NCBI GenBank assembly: GCA_034359265.1
Contig: CP136890.1
Location: 66,217,501 to 66,281,500 of the forward strand
Source: Canna indica
Lineage: Eukaryota; Streptophyta; Magnoliopsida; Zingiberales; Cannaceae
Length of the DNA: 64,000 bases
Direction: 5' to 3'
Under the pieces are notes generated by a model that was not told the DNA's origin, ran no database searches, and saw only the letters and a program-made list of their open reading frames with translations. The position numbers were made by a program, and so were the translations under genes. Position 1 is the first letter of the stretch. Every line of letters starts with the position of its first letter. Below are positions 11,912 through 23,460 of the stretch, piece by piece.

Positions 11912-12340
11912 AAAGGGTTGAAGATGAAGATAGAAGAAATGAAGAAGAAGATGGGTATTTATAGAAAAATTTAATTTTTTTTTTTAACGTTATCGGGCAA
12001 GGCCCGGCCCGTTGCCACCTCTAATGACGGTGGGTTGGGTGACCACTTCCTCATGCCACCATGGGGAAGAGAAAATAGCGGATGGGGACCAAGATTTTGT
12101 CAGTATATATTTTTGAAGGGATTATTTTATTAATATTTTCAGATGTTGACTGGGCTCTTGATCCACGTCAGCATGCCCACGTCAGCATCCAAACGGCTAT
12201 TGTGACGTTCTGTTAATAGTGTGATAGATTTAGAAAAAATTAAAAAGTGGAGTATGTTATTGTTACAAATAAAAAGATATGATATATTTGGGAAAGAGAT
12301 TAAAAGTCGGGATAGATTATGTAATTAATCCTATTATAAA

Positions 12341-12719
12341 TGTTGTACAACGAATTAAAAAATTATACACAATCTTCTCTATTTTTTTACCATATCTAAT
12401 TTATTTTTGTACTAGAAATTTTTTTGCACAGATCAAAATAATTTTATAAAATATCTTTTACTTTATAAAAATGAAATTGATTATGTACTAATATATAAAT
12501 GGATAAAACATAATTACACATTAAGATATGTTCATGTACGAAGCCGAGGGTGATGAGATCCTTCGCACCTCTTGGCCAGGTGCGACTCCAACGTGGGACC
12601 TGCAAAGACACTATGACACTCATGTAAGATGGAATTCCAGATGGTGATATGAAATTAGAATCGAGAGTATACTTGGCATGTGTCATGTTTGTTTATAGTG
12701 TAGGTTTAGGGATGTCGAG
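12341..12719. other. AT-rich spacer with a dispersed repeat fragment
   Basis: 12341-12530 is AT-rich with nothing recognisable. 12540-12690 (GGGACCTGCAAAGACACT, then a tract ending GGCATGTGTCATG) resembles 14340-14460 in order and wording, so both are fragments of one dispersed repeat. No coding sequence. Confidence 0.4.
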
Positions 12720-13010
12720 GTATACTAAGTGTTGGGATATATGACGACTGATCTGCCCAAATCCTTTTATGTTGCGCTACGCAGAGTTTTTGGTAGAGAT
12801 TTTTTTGGGTCCTTTGGGTGTGGGCCTGTGTCGTCCTATATAAACTCAAATGTAATAATTTTCTTGTACTTGAAAAACCCTAATAGAAAGAAGAACTTCT
12901 AGTGCGGTCGTGAAAATAGGCAATTTCACCAAACCACGTAAATCTTGTGTGTTCTCGTGTGTTTCATTTTGATCTTGTTCCTTATCTCTTGCGCTAGATC
13001 TTGTTCCTTC
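12720..13010 (+). mobile_element. 3' part of a Ty1-copia LTR
   Basis: Contains a TATA-like CCTATATAAAC near 12835-12845, then CAATTTCACCAAACCACG and TAAATCTTGTGTGTTCTCG, which are typical of the R-U5 end of plant copia LTRs. It ends near 13010 directly against the accA fragment. The 5' part and the element body are absent. Confidence 0.55.
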
Positions 13011-13158
13011 AATTTAAGGGAAATGTTTGGCCTAAACTCCTAAAGGTTCCCATTGTCACTGTTGTGATTGGGGAAGATGGATCTGGTGGTGCTCTTGCTA
13101 TTGGCTGTGCAAACAAATTATTCATGTTGGAAAATTCTGTCTTTTATGTTGCCAGGAG
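13011..13158 (+). pseudogene. accA: Acetyl-CoA carboxylase carboxyltransferase alpha subunit fragment
   Basis: Encodes NLREMFG in one frame, then after a frameshift [20 protein letters not shown] and [16 protein letters not shown]. This is the carboxyltransferase core of the plastid acetyl-CoA carboxylase alpha subunit (accA/CAC3), which transfers the carboxyl group from biotin to acetyl-CoA in fatty-acid synthesis. Only about 48 residues of a protein of several hundred remain. No upstream or downstream accA coding sequence follows, so this is a captured or relict piece, probably one exon, fused to a copia LTR end. Confidence 0.85.
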
Positions 13159-14130
13159 ATGCAGTATTTTATTTTGCATGACATAACAAAAACTGACATT
13201 TCTAGTTCTGCAACACTACTAAAAATGATATTGCACCAAGTGGCCCATGATGCACCAATAGCATAGACTAGATGAGTTTAGTGCAGGTTAATATGGGCAG
13301 GTATAGTTTGGTACAAGTACCTTTCTAAAACTGAGCTGATCCCATATCTAGCACATTGATCAACTGTGAATCTTAGCTTCCTGCACAAGTCAAATATGTC
13401 TAAGGGATTAGTATTAGAATTCTTAGATAAATGTACCTTTTTAATCTTCATGCTAGTACACCCCCTAGTCTCTCATATAACTTTGTGTAGGAATATATGA
13501 TGTGGCTTTTATTGCTCTGGATTGAGAACAACAAGAAACCCTAAAGTCACAGTTATTTGAGGTTATCATTTGGATGACATAGTTATGGCAAATTATTTGC
13601 CACTCATACCTCGAGTGCTCGCTTGCACCAAGTTTACTTTCTTCCTTTAGCTTTTGCTATTTAGCTCTGTTTCCTTGTTTGATGTAATTGTTCCTGGCAG
13701 GGACCATTAGGTGGTGTAATGCTATAAATAGAAAATAATTACAATTTTTAATTTTTTAAAAATTTCAAACTCTGCGACAGCATTGCGATGGACTAGCTGT
13801 CGCAGAATCAGGGGTCGCCCACTCCTATTACAACCATCACAAAGACACAACTCTGCGACGACTAAATCCGTCATCACATTTTTTTTGCGACGCGATCTTT
13901 TGCGAATGATAGGTATATGGGCAGGTAATGAGTTTAGTGCAGGTTAATATGGGCAGGTATAATTTTGCGAAGGTCTTTTGCGACGATTTAGCTACCGCGG
14001 TAGCCTTCGCAGAAGAGCAATTTTCTGATAGTGAGCAAGCTACCAAGTATTGTGACGATTGGCACCAATGGCAACCAACCTTCTTCCACAAGTTAATGCT
14101 TTAAGAAATATGCGGTACAAGTTTAAGTGT
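13159..14130. other. Non-coding; probable small CACTA-like remnant
   Basis: TTTTCTGATAGTG ending at 14033 and CACTACTAAAAATG at about 13208 look like the two ends of a CACTA-type element. 13780-14000 has CTGCGACAGC/GCGACGATTTAGC motifs like CACTA subterminal repeats. I see no matching 3-bp TSD. The phrase GAGTTTAGTGCAGGTTAATA occurs twice (about 13276 and 13930). No transposase is visible. Confidence 0.35.
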
Positions 14131-14309
14131 TTTTTTGAACAATACAAAACTTGTATTCATTGCAAGAGGGATGAAGGAAATACAAGTATAGGGAAGGGGG
14201 AAGTTAGTAAAGAGAAAACCAAAAACCAAGAGCCCACAAGGTTAGGACAAAGAAAGAACAGAGACAACAGTGTTCCTGCCTGAGAGTTGGGGCATTCTGA
14301 TCCAGTTTG

Positions 14310-14755
14310 GTGTCTCTCCTTGTCTGGTTCGACGCCGACGAGGGAGGGGGACCTGCAAAAGATACTTCGACGCTCAAGTTAGTGGGACTCCAAGGTGGAG
14401 GTAATAGAAATTAAAATTAGGATCACTTGAGGTGCGTCGTGTCCATATTTATTGCAGGCGGAGGTGATGACGATGCTCGATAATCTCGCGGGGATGTTGC
14501 TCAAAATGGATCAAGGCTGATCTCGAAAATGGCGGGCTCGTAATGACATATCCCTCGTGATAAGAAAGGACGTGGATGTCCATGAATGGCCGGGTGGAGC
14601 TGTTTGATCTGGCCCGAGTCTAATCCAAGAGTGTGGCCGGGTGGAGCCCCCAAACGAAGTCATTTGGTTTGGCTCAAAGTAAGTTGTGGGGCGCTGCTGG
14701 GTCTAATCCGACCGGACCCAATAGTTTTAGTCCAGTCCAAACAATACATATAAAA
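14310..14755. repeat. Dispersed repeat inserted near the LINE 3' end
   Basis: GACGCCGACGAGGGAGGGGG and GACCTGCAAAAGATACTTCG open a block related to 12540-12690. 14583-14755 repeats 2974-3150. It separates the LINE ORF2 tail from the LINE 3' end at 14131. Probably an LTR-type fragment; I found no termini. Confidence 0.45.
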
Positions 14756-14897
14756 AAGCGAAATTGAAACACAACATGCTAAGGCAATAAAGGGAGGAAA
14801 GCAGCATCTTCTGAAGCAAGCTCAGAAATGGATCTTCTACGGTTGTCAAAAACCCTAATATTACGCTCATGCCATATCATGTGCCTCCATAGCACAA
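14756..14897 (-). pseudogene. LINE ORF2 C-terminal tail
   Basis: The minus strand encodes LWRHMIWHERNIRVFDNRRR and then a stop. The W-x-ERN-R-F pattern is how plant LINE ORF2 proteins end. It joins in sense to the zinc-finger region at 16977 and above, across the Sirevirus fragment. Confidence 0.7.
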
Positions 14898-16145
14898 CCT
14901 AATGGTGAAATAGCCTACACTAGAGGGGGGGTGAATAGTGTGTTTTCTAAAGTTTAAACCTGATTCCGGTTTCAATCATTTTCTTACTTACTTAGGCTAA
15001 TGCACAATTCAACTACTAAATGAATGCCACGAATAAATAAGTCAAGTAATTAATACGCAAAGTAGACAATGCAAACAAAGAGATTTAGAGTGGTTCGGCC
15101 CCAATGCCTACTTTACTACAATGCAAACAAAGAGATTTAGGATTTTCAAACTAACTTTAGTTAGAGTGGTTCCTTACAAAGAGAACGTTTTCACCGGAGA
15201 GTCTCCGCTCTCAAACCAAAGGTACTTCCACACCCGAAAGTATCCCGCCTTCCGATCGAGAGCACTCTCCCACATCAACCCTAAGGACAACTCAACTAAT
15301 CCTAGTCAATTACGTTTACACCGGTGGATTTAAGTCTTAACACCAAGGCAACCATCAACCATTCAAGACCTAACAACCCAGGTCTTCACACTTGGAAATA
15401 CAATGAAATAAATGATAAAATACACAAACAATGGAGCAAATAAATAATACAACAAATACTTAGCTCCAAATAATGAATCATAGCTCCTCTTGATGCCTTG
15501 ATGATGAATCAATTGAGGCTCAAAGGCAAGATCAAGAATGTATGGATTAAGACTAGGGTTTTTGCAAAGGGTGACTCAATGAAAGCTTAGAAGGTCTAAG
15601 GAATGTCTCAATAGGCTCAACAACACCCGAGGAAGGCTCAAAACAGCCAACCCAACAAGCGAATTTCTGCTCGTTGACGCCGCCCGATCGGTGGCCGATT
15701 GATGGTTAGTCGATCGGCCACCGTTCGGAAGGCTCTGCCCATTTTGAGCCTTCGCCGGTCGGTGACTGGCTGATGGTCGGTCGATCGGCCGTCGACCACC
15801 CATCGATCGGCACCCTGAAAACAACCCAATTTTGCTGATTTTTCTACGTGATGATCGTTTCCGGGTTTTGTCTTCAGGTTTTGGTTCTTTAGGGATCCAA
15901 CCATCATACCGAGGATTTTACAGATTATTTAGATATCCTAAATCTAGACTTTAACTTTCCGACAAATCCGTGCACGTCGACCAACATCCATTCGATATTT
16001 TTTGATTTCTCTAATATTTTCGATCGCGGACGTCGAGCTCTAACCGATATGGAACCTGAAAGTAACTTTCCATGAAATCATTAGTTCAATGTTTGTTATC
16101 ATCAAAATCGAGATTAAGACCAAGGTTGAAAACCTTAGCCTAACA
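14898..16145 (-). mobile_element. Sirevirus-like copia 3' LTR (copy C)
   Basis: The left end has TGGTGAAATAGCCTACACTA (family LTR 3' end, complemented) and the right end closes with CCTAACA at 16145. It is followed on the internal side by a purine tract (AAAAAGGGGGAGAT on the minus strand), as expected upstream of a 3' LTR. The GGTCGACC-type variable segment is at about 15660-15800. Confidence 0.85.
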
Positions 16146-16976
16146 ATCTCCCCCTTTTTGATCATGACAAACATCCTTAAGAAAATATATTCATTTAAGC
16201 ACAAATGATATCAACCATGGGATTTCTCCCCCTATAAACATGCATATATGTGAAAATAAACTTCCCCTATCCATACATCATTTTTACCTATATTTTTCTC
16301 CCCCCATTTGACATCAATCAAAAAGGGCAAGAAAAGTCAACCTATAGTCAAAGTTGAGACTCTAAAAATATTTTTCATGAAGCATGAAGATCTCAACAAA
16401 AAAGGGATGAAAATCAAATATCTAATATGAGACTAAATCATACATGATAGCAATGAATGATAACAAAAATTAAAATCCGGAAATCAAGTATAAATTCAAG
16501 TATCGATCAAAATATCAATAACCATTTTAGAAATGATTATTCTCGGATAATAGTGAGAACGATACCAAGAATAGAGTATTTTAATATCATACTTGAAGTC
16601 TCATTTGAAAATTTCAATGAAAATCCAAAGTATATAAAAAATGAACATTTGGGAAGAACGATACTTTAAAGTTTCAAAATTTAATTTCAAAACTCCATAA
16701 CAATTCATATTTATACTCAAGATTTTTGAAATTTTTATGTCATAAACTATATTTTTAAGGAATATACAGATTCAAAAATCAACCAAAAGTCATTTTTCTA
16801 AAATTCATTAAGTTCTAGTGACATTTTCGTAAATAATTGGAATTTTTAAAAATGTTTCCAGATTTCATTCAAACTTTCTAAAAATCGAGATATGGTCATC
16901 TAAAGCATGTGCATCAAGTTTCAAGTGAAAATAATATCGTTTGATAAAAAATTTCAACTTTTTTTTGAAATAAGTG
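16146..16976 (-). mobile_element. Sirevirus 3' internal region (polypurine tract and non-coding tail)
   Basis: Begins with the polypurine tract next to the LTR and runs into AT-rich sequence without genes. It is recognisably similar to 46630-47300 (for example CAGTTTTCATTCAAACTTT-type wording in both). This is the long non-coding stretch between pol and the 3' LTR of Sireviruses. The element's coding part is gone. Confidence 0.65.
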
Positions 16977-19252
16977 AGGCTGTTGGCCACACACATTGTC
17001 ATTTCATGGGGCATGAAATGCCAATAGAATTACAAGGAGCGTGATAGGCGATGCAAGTCTTCGGGGGACGACCAACAGAAAGAGCAGCGGATGTCATCAA
17101 GTTGAGATCTGTGGTTTCTCAATCGAATCTTTGTGGGGATGCGGTTTTCGATAGCGATCCAAATTAAGATCTTCATTTTTAATGGACATTTAGTCCTCCA
17201 TATAGCCCTGCAGTACTCATCGATAAACCCCCTATCCATCATAAACGTATACATTGATGCCGTAGAGAAAAGATCGCTTGTAGACCATCTCCAATGGAAG
17301 GAGTCCAGGTTGTTGGAAAGAGATGGGTTGCCAACCCAGGATAGCAGTGGGCAAGATGAGCTGGATCTACAGGACCGCGCCAATGTAGTCGCCAACAATT
17401 CGAGCTCAGGGAATAAAAGTCAGCAATAGAAGCGCCCCTATTGCGTGAGACCCCGAAGAGATCCGGGAACATGACCTCCATCTTGCCATGCGACGACCAA
17501 CAGTCCGCCAAAAAATTGATCGTGTAGCCGTTGGCAATGCAAGCCTCCAAACCAATGGAGAAAACTTCCCGGGAGGCGATAAGACCCTTCCATATGCTCG
17601 ACCAAGAGGACTGACAACGTGCGAGATTCCAAGGCTTCCTACGAAAGTAGGTCTGAAGAACTATTTCACGCCAAATGTGACCATTGTTTTGAACTAGGCC
17701 CCACCACTATCACCCCAGACGGGCTATATTGTGAACCTCTAGGTTAAGAATGGCCAGACCACCATTGTCACGAAGATTTGTCACTTCCACCCAGTTGACG
17801 TGCGTCGAACCCCTGCCATCACTCGAAGCACCCTGCCATAAGAAACGCTGCCTCCGATGGTCGGTGCACTTGATGACCCACTTAGGGGCCTTGAAGATGG
17901 AAAGGTAGTGATCAGAATGCTATTAAGGACGCTGTTAATCAGTGTGAGGCGGCCACCGCGAGAAAGCAGATGACCCTTCCAAGAAGAAAGCTTCTTGTTA
18001 GTAGCATCAATAACCCCGACCCAGTCCTCCCTTAGCAGGCGCCCAACCCTTAGAGAAAGACCCAGATACTTAATGGGGAAGGAGGAGGCGCTGCATCCAA
18101 GCGAGTATGCAACTGTAGCCGCCTTATTTAGGTCTCCATGAATATGGACCATTGTAGACTTTGAATAATTTACCCGCAGGCCGGACATCATCTCAAATGC
18201 CAATAACAATAGACGTAGATTAAGTATGTCCTCATGCTTCCCCGACGTAAATATCATTAAGTCGTCTGCGTATTCCATGTTCACAATCTGCCTACCGTTA
18301 GGCAATCAGATCCCCAAGAATAGCCCGTTGGAGTTAGCCGCCTAAGTCATTTTTGAGCAAATATCAGCTATTAAAATGAAAAGCTATGGAGAAAGAGGGT
18401 CACCCTGTCGAAGACCACAACGGTGCTTGATCCACTTTCCCGCGACGCCGTTAATCAAGACCGCTGATTCACTAGAGCTGAGGATACCGGAGATCCATCT
18501 GATCCAAGCCGAAGGGAAGCCTCTTTACTAGAGAAGTATAGTGAGAAAGTCCCATTCGACGCTATCGAAATCCTTAGCAAGATCCAATTTGATCAAGAAA
18601 CCCTCCGCTTTCGTCTTTTTACAAAGATGGATGAGCTCATGCGCTGCCATGAAGCAATCGTCAGGTGATCGACCGGCCAGAAAAGCACATTGAGTGTAGT
18701 CAACAAGGAGAGGCACTTTTGATTTGAGCCTAGAAGCCAGGATCTTCGAGAAAATCTTTATCGTGCTCGATATGACGCTAATGGGCCAGAAGTCTGATAT
18801 CTCAACGGCCCCCTCAGACTTGGGGATCAATACGATAAAAGACTTGTTTAATCTCTGAAGATCGACAGAGCCAAACATCAAGTCGTCAATGAGAAACTTC
18901 AGATCCCCACCAATGATGTCCCAGGTCGAAAGAGAGAACTCCGCCGTCATGCCATCCGGTCCCGGAGCCTTATCTTTTCCGAGAAGGCAGATGTTTTCCT
19001 TGATCTCATCAAGCCCGGTAGGGGCCGCAAGCTCAGCTAACTCTGCCCTTAGCGGGGTGAAGAACCGAGACCAAATCGGCTCTAGCTCACAACATGCAAG
19101 AGAGACATTAGTCCCGCCGAAAGAAAGATTCGGAAATGTTGCCCATCCCAGCTTGGGAGGATTCACTACAATCGTTTGTCGACAACGACTGGATCCAGTT
19201 TCTCTGTTTCCTACCCGAGGCCACCCGATAGAAGAATTTCGTATTTATGTCG
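16977..19252 (-). pseudogene. LINE ORF2: reverse transcriptase and C-terminal zinc-finger region
   Basis: Read from 19252 down. GDINTKFFYRVASGRK begins the RT linker. 19166-18528 encodes the RT fingers and palm with KDKAPGPDGMTAEF, FIVLIPKSEGAV, FLAGRSPDDCF and KLDLAKDFDSVEWDFL. 18305-17781 encodes NMEYADDLMIF, the catalytic YADD box, and KYLGLSLRVGRL. 17550-17030 holds the CPLKMKILIWIAI region and CSFCWSS, the start of the zinc-binding RVT domain. In LINEs this protein nicks target DNA and copies the RNA at the nick. Several frameshifts and stops are present (for example at 18306-18527), so it is dead. Confidence 0.9.
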
Positions 19253-20711
19253 TGTTGGCCTAAGGTTTTCAACCTTGGTCTTAATCTCGGTTTTGATGAT
19301 AACAAACATGGAACTAATGTATTCATGAAGAAATATTTTTAGGTTCCATATCGGTTTACATGCGACGTGCCCGATCAAAAAAATTAGAGAAATCGGAGAA
19401 ATTAGAGAAATTGGCAATGACGCTCGTCGATGCTCGGATTCTTCGGGAAGATAGAGTTTAGGTTTAGAGTGTCTAAAATGAGTGTGTAATCCTATTTTAT
19501 GATGCAAAATCCAAAAATCAAATCTGAACCCCAAAATATGAAAAACCAGAAAATCAGAAAATGGCCCTAGAATTCACTTAGTCTAGAGAGCTCATCGGAG
19601 GGCTATATGACCTAAATATTTTCTTGGCACCAAAAGTCATGGTAATTGTTCCTTAGGTAAAAACTAGTTAATGACATATTTTAAAGGAATTTTTGGAAGT
19701 CTTTACCTACCCATAATTGACCCGGGAGATTATAAAATTTCCGGTTTTTGGAAATTTGTACTAGACCCCAAAAGTTAGATTTTTATTCTTAAGAATTTTG
19801 ATTTTTTAGATATTTTTATTGAATCCAAATGGAGGGTAATCCTTATATATCATTTATATTTTAAAATTATTGACTTAAAGTTAAGAAATGTTATATAAGA
19901 AGACTTAGCGAGGACGGAACCCATAAACGAATGACGTCGCGAGAAAAATCAACAAACTGCCTTAATTTCTGAGTGCCTACAGATGGGTGGTCGATGGGCT
20001 GGTCGATCGGACCATCAGCCGGCCATCGACCGGCCTTGGCCCAACCTGGGCAAAAGGCTACAAGCGATGGTCGGTCGCTCAGGCGGTCGACCGGCCTTCA
20101 ACCGGCCACCGTCCGGGCGACGCCAACAGGCAATTTTTTGCCCGTTGGGATGGCTGTTGAAGCCATCCCTACTCATGGCTTATAAATACCAACCACGAGA
20201 AGCCTTCCTCAAAGATCTAGAACTCTATTGAGTCATCTTTGATCATTTCTAAAGCTTTTCTTGAGCCACCTTTTTGCAAACCCTAGTTTCCATGATAAAT
20301 CCTTGATCTTGCCTTTGAACCTTCAAGATTCATCTTCTCAAGGCATGAAGAGGATTAGAGAGTTTCTTTTGGAGCTAAGTATTTATTGTTTGATTTATTG
20401 CTCCATTAAGTTGTGTATTTTCTTGTTTATTTCATTGTATTTGATCTTGTGAAGACCTAGGTTGTTAGATCTTGAAATTGGGTGGTAGCCTTGGTGTTTG
20501 AGGTTTAAATCCACTAGTGTAAACATAGTTTATTAGGATTAGTTGAGTTGTCCTTAGGGTTGAGGTGGGAGAGTTCTCTCGGTAGGAAGGCAGTATACTT
20601 TCGGGTGTGGAAATGACTTCGGTATGTGAGCGGAGACTTTCCGGTGTAAATTCCTCATTGTAAGGAAACACACTATTCACCCCCCCTCTAGTGTAGGCCA
20701 TTTCACCAACA
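19253..20711 (+). mobile_element. Solo Sirevirus-like LTR (copy D) inside LINE ORF2
   Basis: A full LTR from TGTTGGCC to CACCAACA, 1459 bp, flanked by TGTCG (19248-19252) and TGTCA (20712-20716). The GGTCGACC-type segment is at 19980-20110. No internal sequence, so it arose by LTR-LTR recombination. The LINE frame on either side fits as ARWLADGD / DINTKFF across the site. Confidence 0.9.
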
Positions 20712-21317
20712 TGTCACCGTCAGCCAGCCATCGCGCCTTTGCGTGCTGATGCCATAGAATATTTTCGGCAAAATAACTATTATCAAGGTAAGTCCTGGCC
20801 CGGCTAATATCCTCATGAGATGCCCGGCAGAATAGCTATTGTCAAGGCTAGTCTTCCACCCTAGTTAGAGTCTCAAGATAGGATTGAGCCTCATCAATAT
20901 GACTTCTGCAGGTAAAAAGGATTCTCCTACTCTAGCTTCACAGGGCCGTGTGAAGTCTTCTGCATTTGATAGTACAGGAGTCGATCGTGAAAGCCCCCGG
21001 ACGAACCGGCGAACTCCAACTGGCGAAGACCACCTCTAGAAAAGAAGGTTCAGATAGACAAAAATGTTCAAATATGAAGATATGTGAGGCACAGTAATCA
21101 GACCCCCAAAGAGATAATGGGCGGTGATCCGATAAGTTTGCTCGCCCAACAGACACCCCCCAATTTCCCAACCATTGATAGCATGCATCATTTATGAGGA
21201 TCCGGTCAAGTTTGGCTATGGATGGGGCCACTTGATTGTTAGACCAAGAATAAATGCAGCCGCTCAAAGGCAAATCATGGAAATTCAAATCCGCAATGCA
21301 CTGCGAAAAGCGGAGGG
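20712..21317 (-). pseudogene. LINE ORF2: endonuclease C-terminal half and linker
   Basis: The minus strand encodes NFHDLPLSGCIYSWSNNQ, then KLDRILIN and ANLSDHRPLSLW, the conserved C-terminal motifs (including SDH) of the APE-type endonuclease. It continues toward HAKARWLADGD, which leads into the RT linker beyond LTR D. Stops occur in the linker. Confidence 0.85.
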
Positions 21318-22942
21318 TGTTGGTGAAATGGTCACACTAGAGGGATGGGAGGGTGAATAGTATGTTAACTAATCTTATCGCCTAATTCCGGTTTTAATCG
21401 TTTCTTGTTAAGTTAGGCTAAGCACGATATTAATAGCAATCGGAAGCAATAAATATGAAGCGATTAACACAAAATAATATATCAATGTTAACACAATTAT
21501 TTATAGTGGTTCGGCCCCAATGCCTACTCCTCTATCTAAGCACCCCGCTTAGGATTTCCAAACTAAGTTTACTAGATTATATCGTTTCCCTTGCAAAGAG
21601 GACTTTACAATCGGAAAGTCTCAGCTCTCAAACCAAAGGCACTTCCACACTCGAAAGTATCCCGCATTCCTACCGAGAGCACTCTCCCACCTCAACCTAA
21701 GAGACAACTCAACTAATCCTAGTAAACTAAGTTTACAATGGTGGATTTAAGCCTTAACACCAAGGCAACCACCAACTCAATCAAACCTAGAAACATAGGT
21801 TTACACAAGCTTTAATACAATGAAATAAACACCAAAATACAACAACTAATAGAGCAATAAATCAAACAACAAATACGTAGCTCCTAAAGAAACTCCCTAG
21901 TCCTCTTGATGCCTCAAGATGATGAATCGATGAAGCTTGAAGGCTAAATCAAGGAGTGGAGATCAAAACTAGGATTCTTACAAATATGGCTCAAAGAAAT
22001 CTTTAGGAATGATAAAAAATGGCTTAACGAAGGTCAAGATGATGGAGGAAGGCACTCAAGGGCTAGTATATATAAGCCCCAAAGAGAGAGAGCCAAAATA
22101 GCTCTCCCAATGGGCTGATTTCTGCCCGTTGGCGATGCCCGGTCGCTTGCCGGTTGATCGTCGATCGACCGACCGAGTGATCTAAGGCATTCTGCCCGTT
22201 CTGGACAACGTTCGATTGACCGTAATGCCGCCGGTCGACCAGTCGGTCGATCGAACTTGGGCAGGGCGTCTACTTAGGCTGGTTTTTCTGCTTGTTTGCT
22301 CATTTCTGGGTTCTGTCTTCACTAAGTCTACTTATATAATAATAACTTTAAAATATAAATGTTATATAAGGATTACCCTCATTTGGATTCTATAAAAATA
22401 TCTAAAAAATCAAAATCCTTAAGAATCAAAATCTAGTTTTTGGGGTCTAGTACAAATTTTCGAAAAATGGAAATTTTCTAATCTCCCGGGTATGCTAAAG
22501 GCTTCCAAAAATTCCTTTAAAATGCCTCATTATTTAGTTTTTACCCAAGGAATAATTACCGGCATCTTTTGTGTCACGAAAATGTCTAGGTCATATAGCT
22601 TTCCAAGGAGCTCTCTAGGCTTAGTGAATTCCAGGGTCATTTTCTAATTTACCGGTTTTTCATATTTTATTGTTTGAGTTTGGTGTTTGGGTTCTTATAC
22701 ATCATCACGACGATTTACAACACATGCTAGACACCCTAGACCTAAACTTCATATTTCTGAAGAATCCTGAGCATCGACGAGAGTCCTTATCGATTTCTCT
22801 TATTTCCTCGATTTTTCCAATCGAGGACGTCGTGCGCTAACCGATATGGAACCTGAAAATATTTCTCCATGAACTCATTAGTTCCATGTTTGTTATCATC
22901 AAAACCGAGATTAAGACCAAGGTTGAAAACCTTAGGCCAACA
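21318..22942 (-). mobile_element. Solo Sirevirus-like LTR (copy E) inside the LINE endonuclease
   Basis: Reads TGTTGGTGAAATGG to GGCCAACA, 1625 bp, flanked by GAGGG (21313-21317) and AAGGG (22943-22947). The GGTCGACC-type segment is at about 22130-22260. With one TSD copy left out, the LINE frame continues as GHIKDSLRFSQCI, so the insertion did not coincide with any other local loss. Confidence 0.9.
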
Positions 22943-23460
22943 AAGGGAGTCCTTAATGTGGCCATGGCAGTTTAGTTGTTCGTCGAGGCATCGAGTGACA
23001 TTAAAATCCCCTCCCAAAATGGTTGCCACCTTCGGAAAGGCCAGGATCCGAGAGAGCTCATCCCAAAAAGCCACCCTACCTGCGTGTCGAGGGGGGACAT
23101 ACGTATTAACCACGAGAACAGATTTTCTCGACTGACGGTGATTCAAGAGATTTGTAAGGTGGTGCGCACCCCTTAGAAGTGTGTATACCTTCCCAAACGT
23201 TTCTATCTCAAACTGTGAGTAGACCACCGGATAGACCTGTCGAGTTAATAAAGCTAGCATCGAAAGTGCTCGTCTCGGTAATACATCTAATCCATGTTTC
23301 ATTTCCACAATCTAACATAGTTTCTTACAGACATAATATAGAGCAGTGATTTTGTCGGATAAAGGATTTCAACATATAGTGCTTACAAGGCCTACATAGA
23401 CCTCGGACATTCCAAAAAGAGACTACTATCATGACAAAAGAAATCCACCCACAAATCCGG
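22943..23460 (-). pseudogene. LINE ORF2: endonuclease N-terminal half
   Basis: Encodes VVNTYVPPRHAGRVAFWDEL and ILGGDFNVTRCLDEQ. GGDFN-TR is a signature of the APE-type endonuclease of plant LINEs. The frame is broken further upstream, so the ORF2 start is not certain. Confidence 0.85.

Larger units (their letters stand above)
9104..12023 (-). mobile_element. hAT transposon with 8-bp TSD
   Basis: Terminal inverted repeats TAGAGGTGGCAATGGG and CCCGTTGCCACCTCTA are flanked by ATGACGAT (9096-9103) and ATGACGGT (12024-12031), a 7-of-8 TSD. Both subterminal regions are rich in GGCCCGGG-type motifs. A decayed transposase lies on the minus strand. Length 2920 bp, usual for a plant hAT. It sits inside the Mutator-like element at 8649-12331 and so is younger than that element. 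Confidence 0.9.
8649..12331. mobile_element. Mutator-like element with long terminal inverted repeats, split by hAT
   Basis: 8649-8957 and 12082-12331 are inverted repeats of about 250-300 bp. Both contain ATTAATTACATAATCTAT and TAGCCGTTTGGATGCTGAC when read inward, and both end at GGTCCCCATC. The left copy is longer because a ~44-bp stretch is duplicated at 8690-8755. TATTGTAAA (8640-8648) and TATTATAAA (12332-12340) are an 8-of-9 TSD. Without the hAT insertion the element is about 0.75 kb with a short internal open frame, the layout of a Pack-MULE. Confidence 0.75.
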
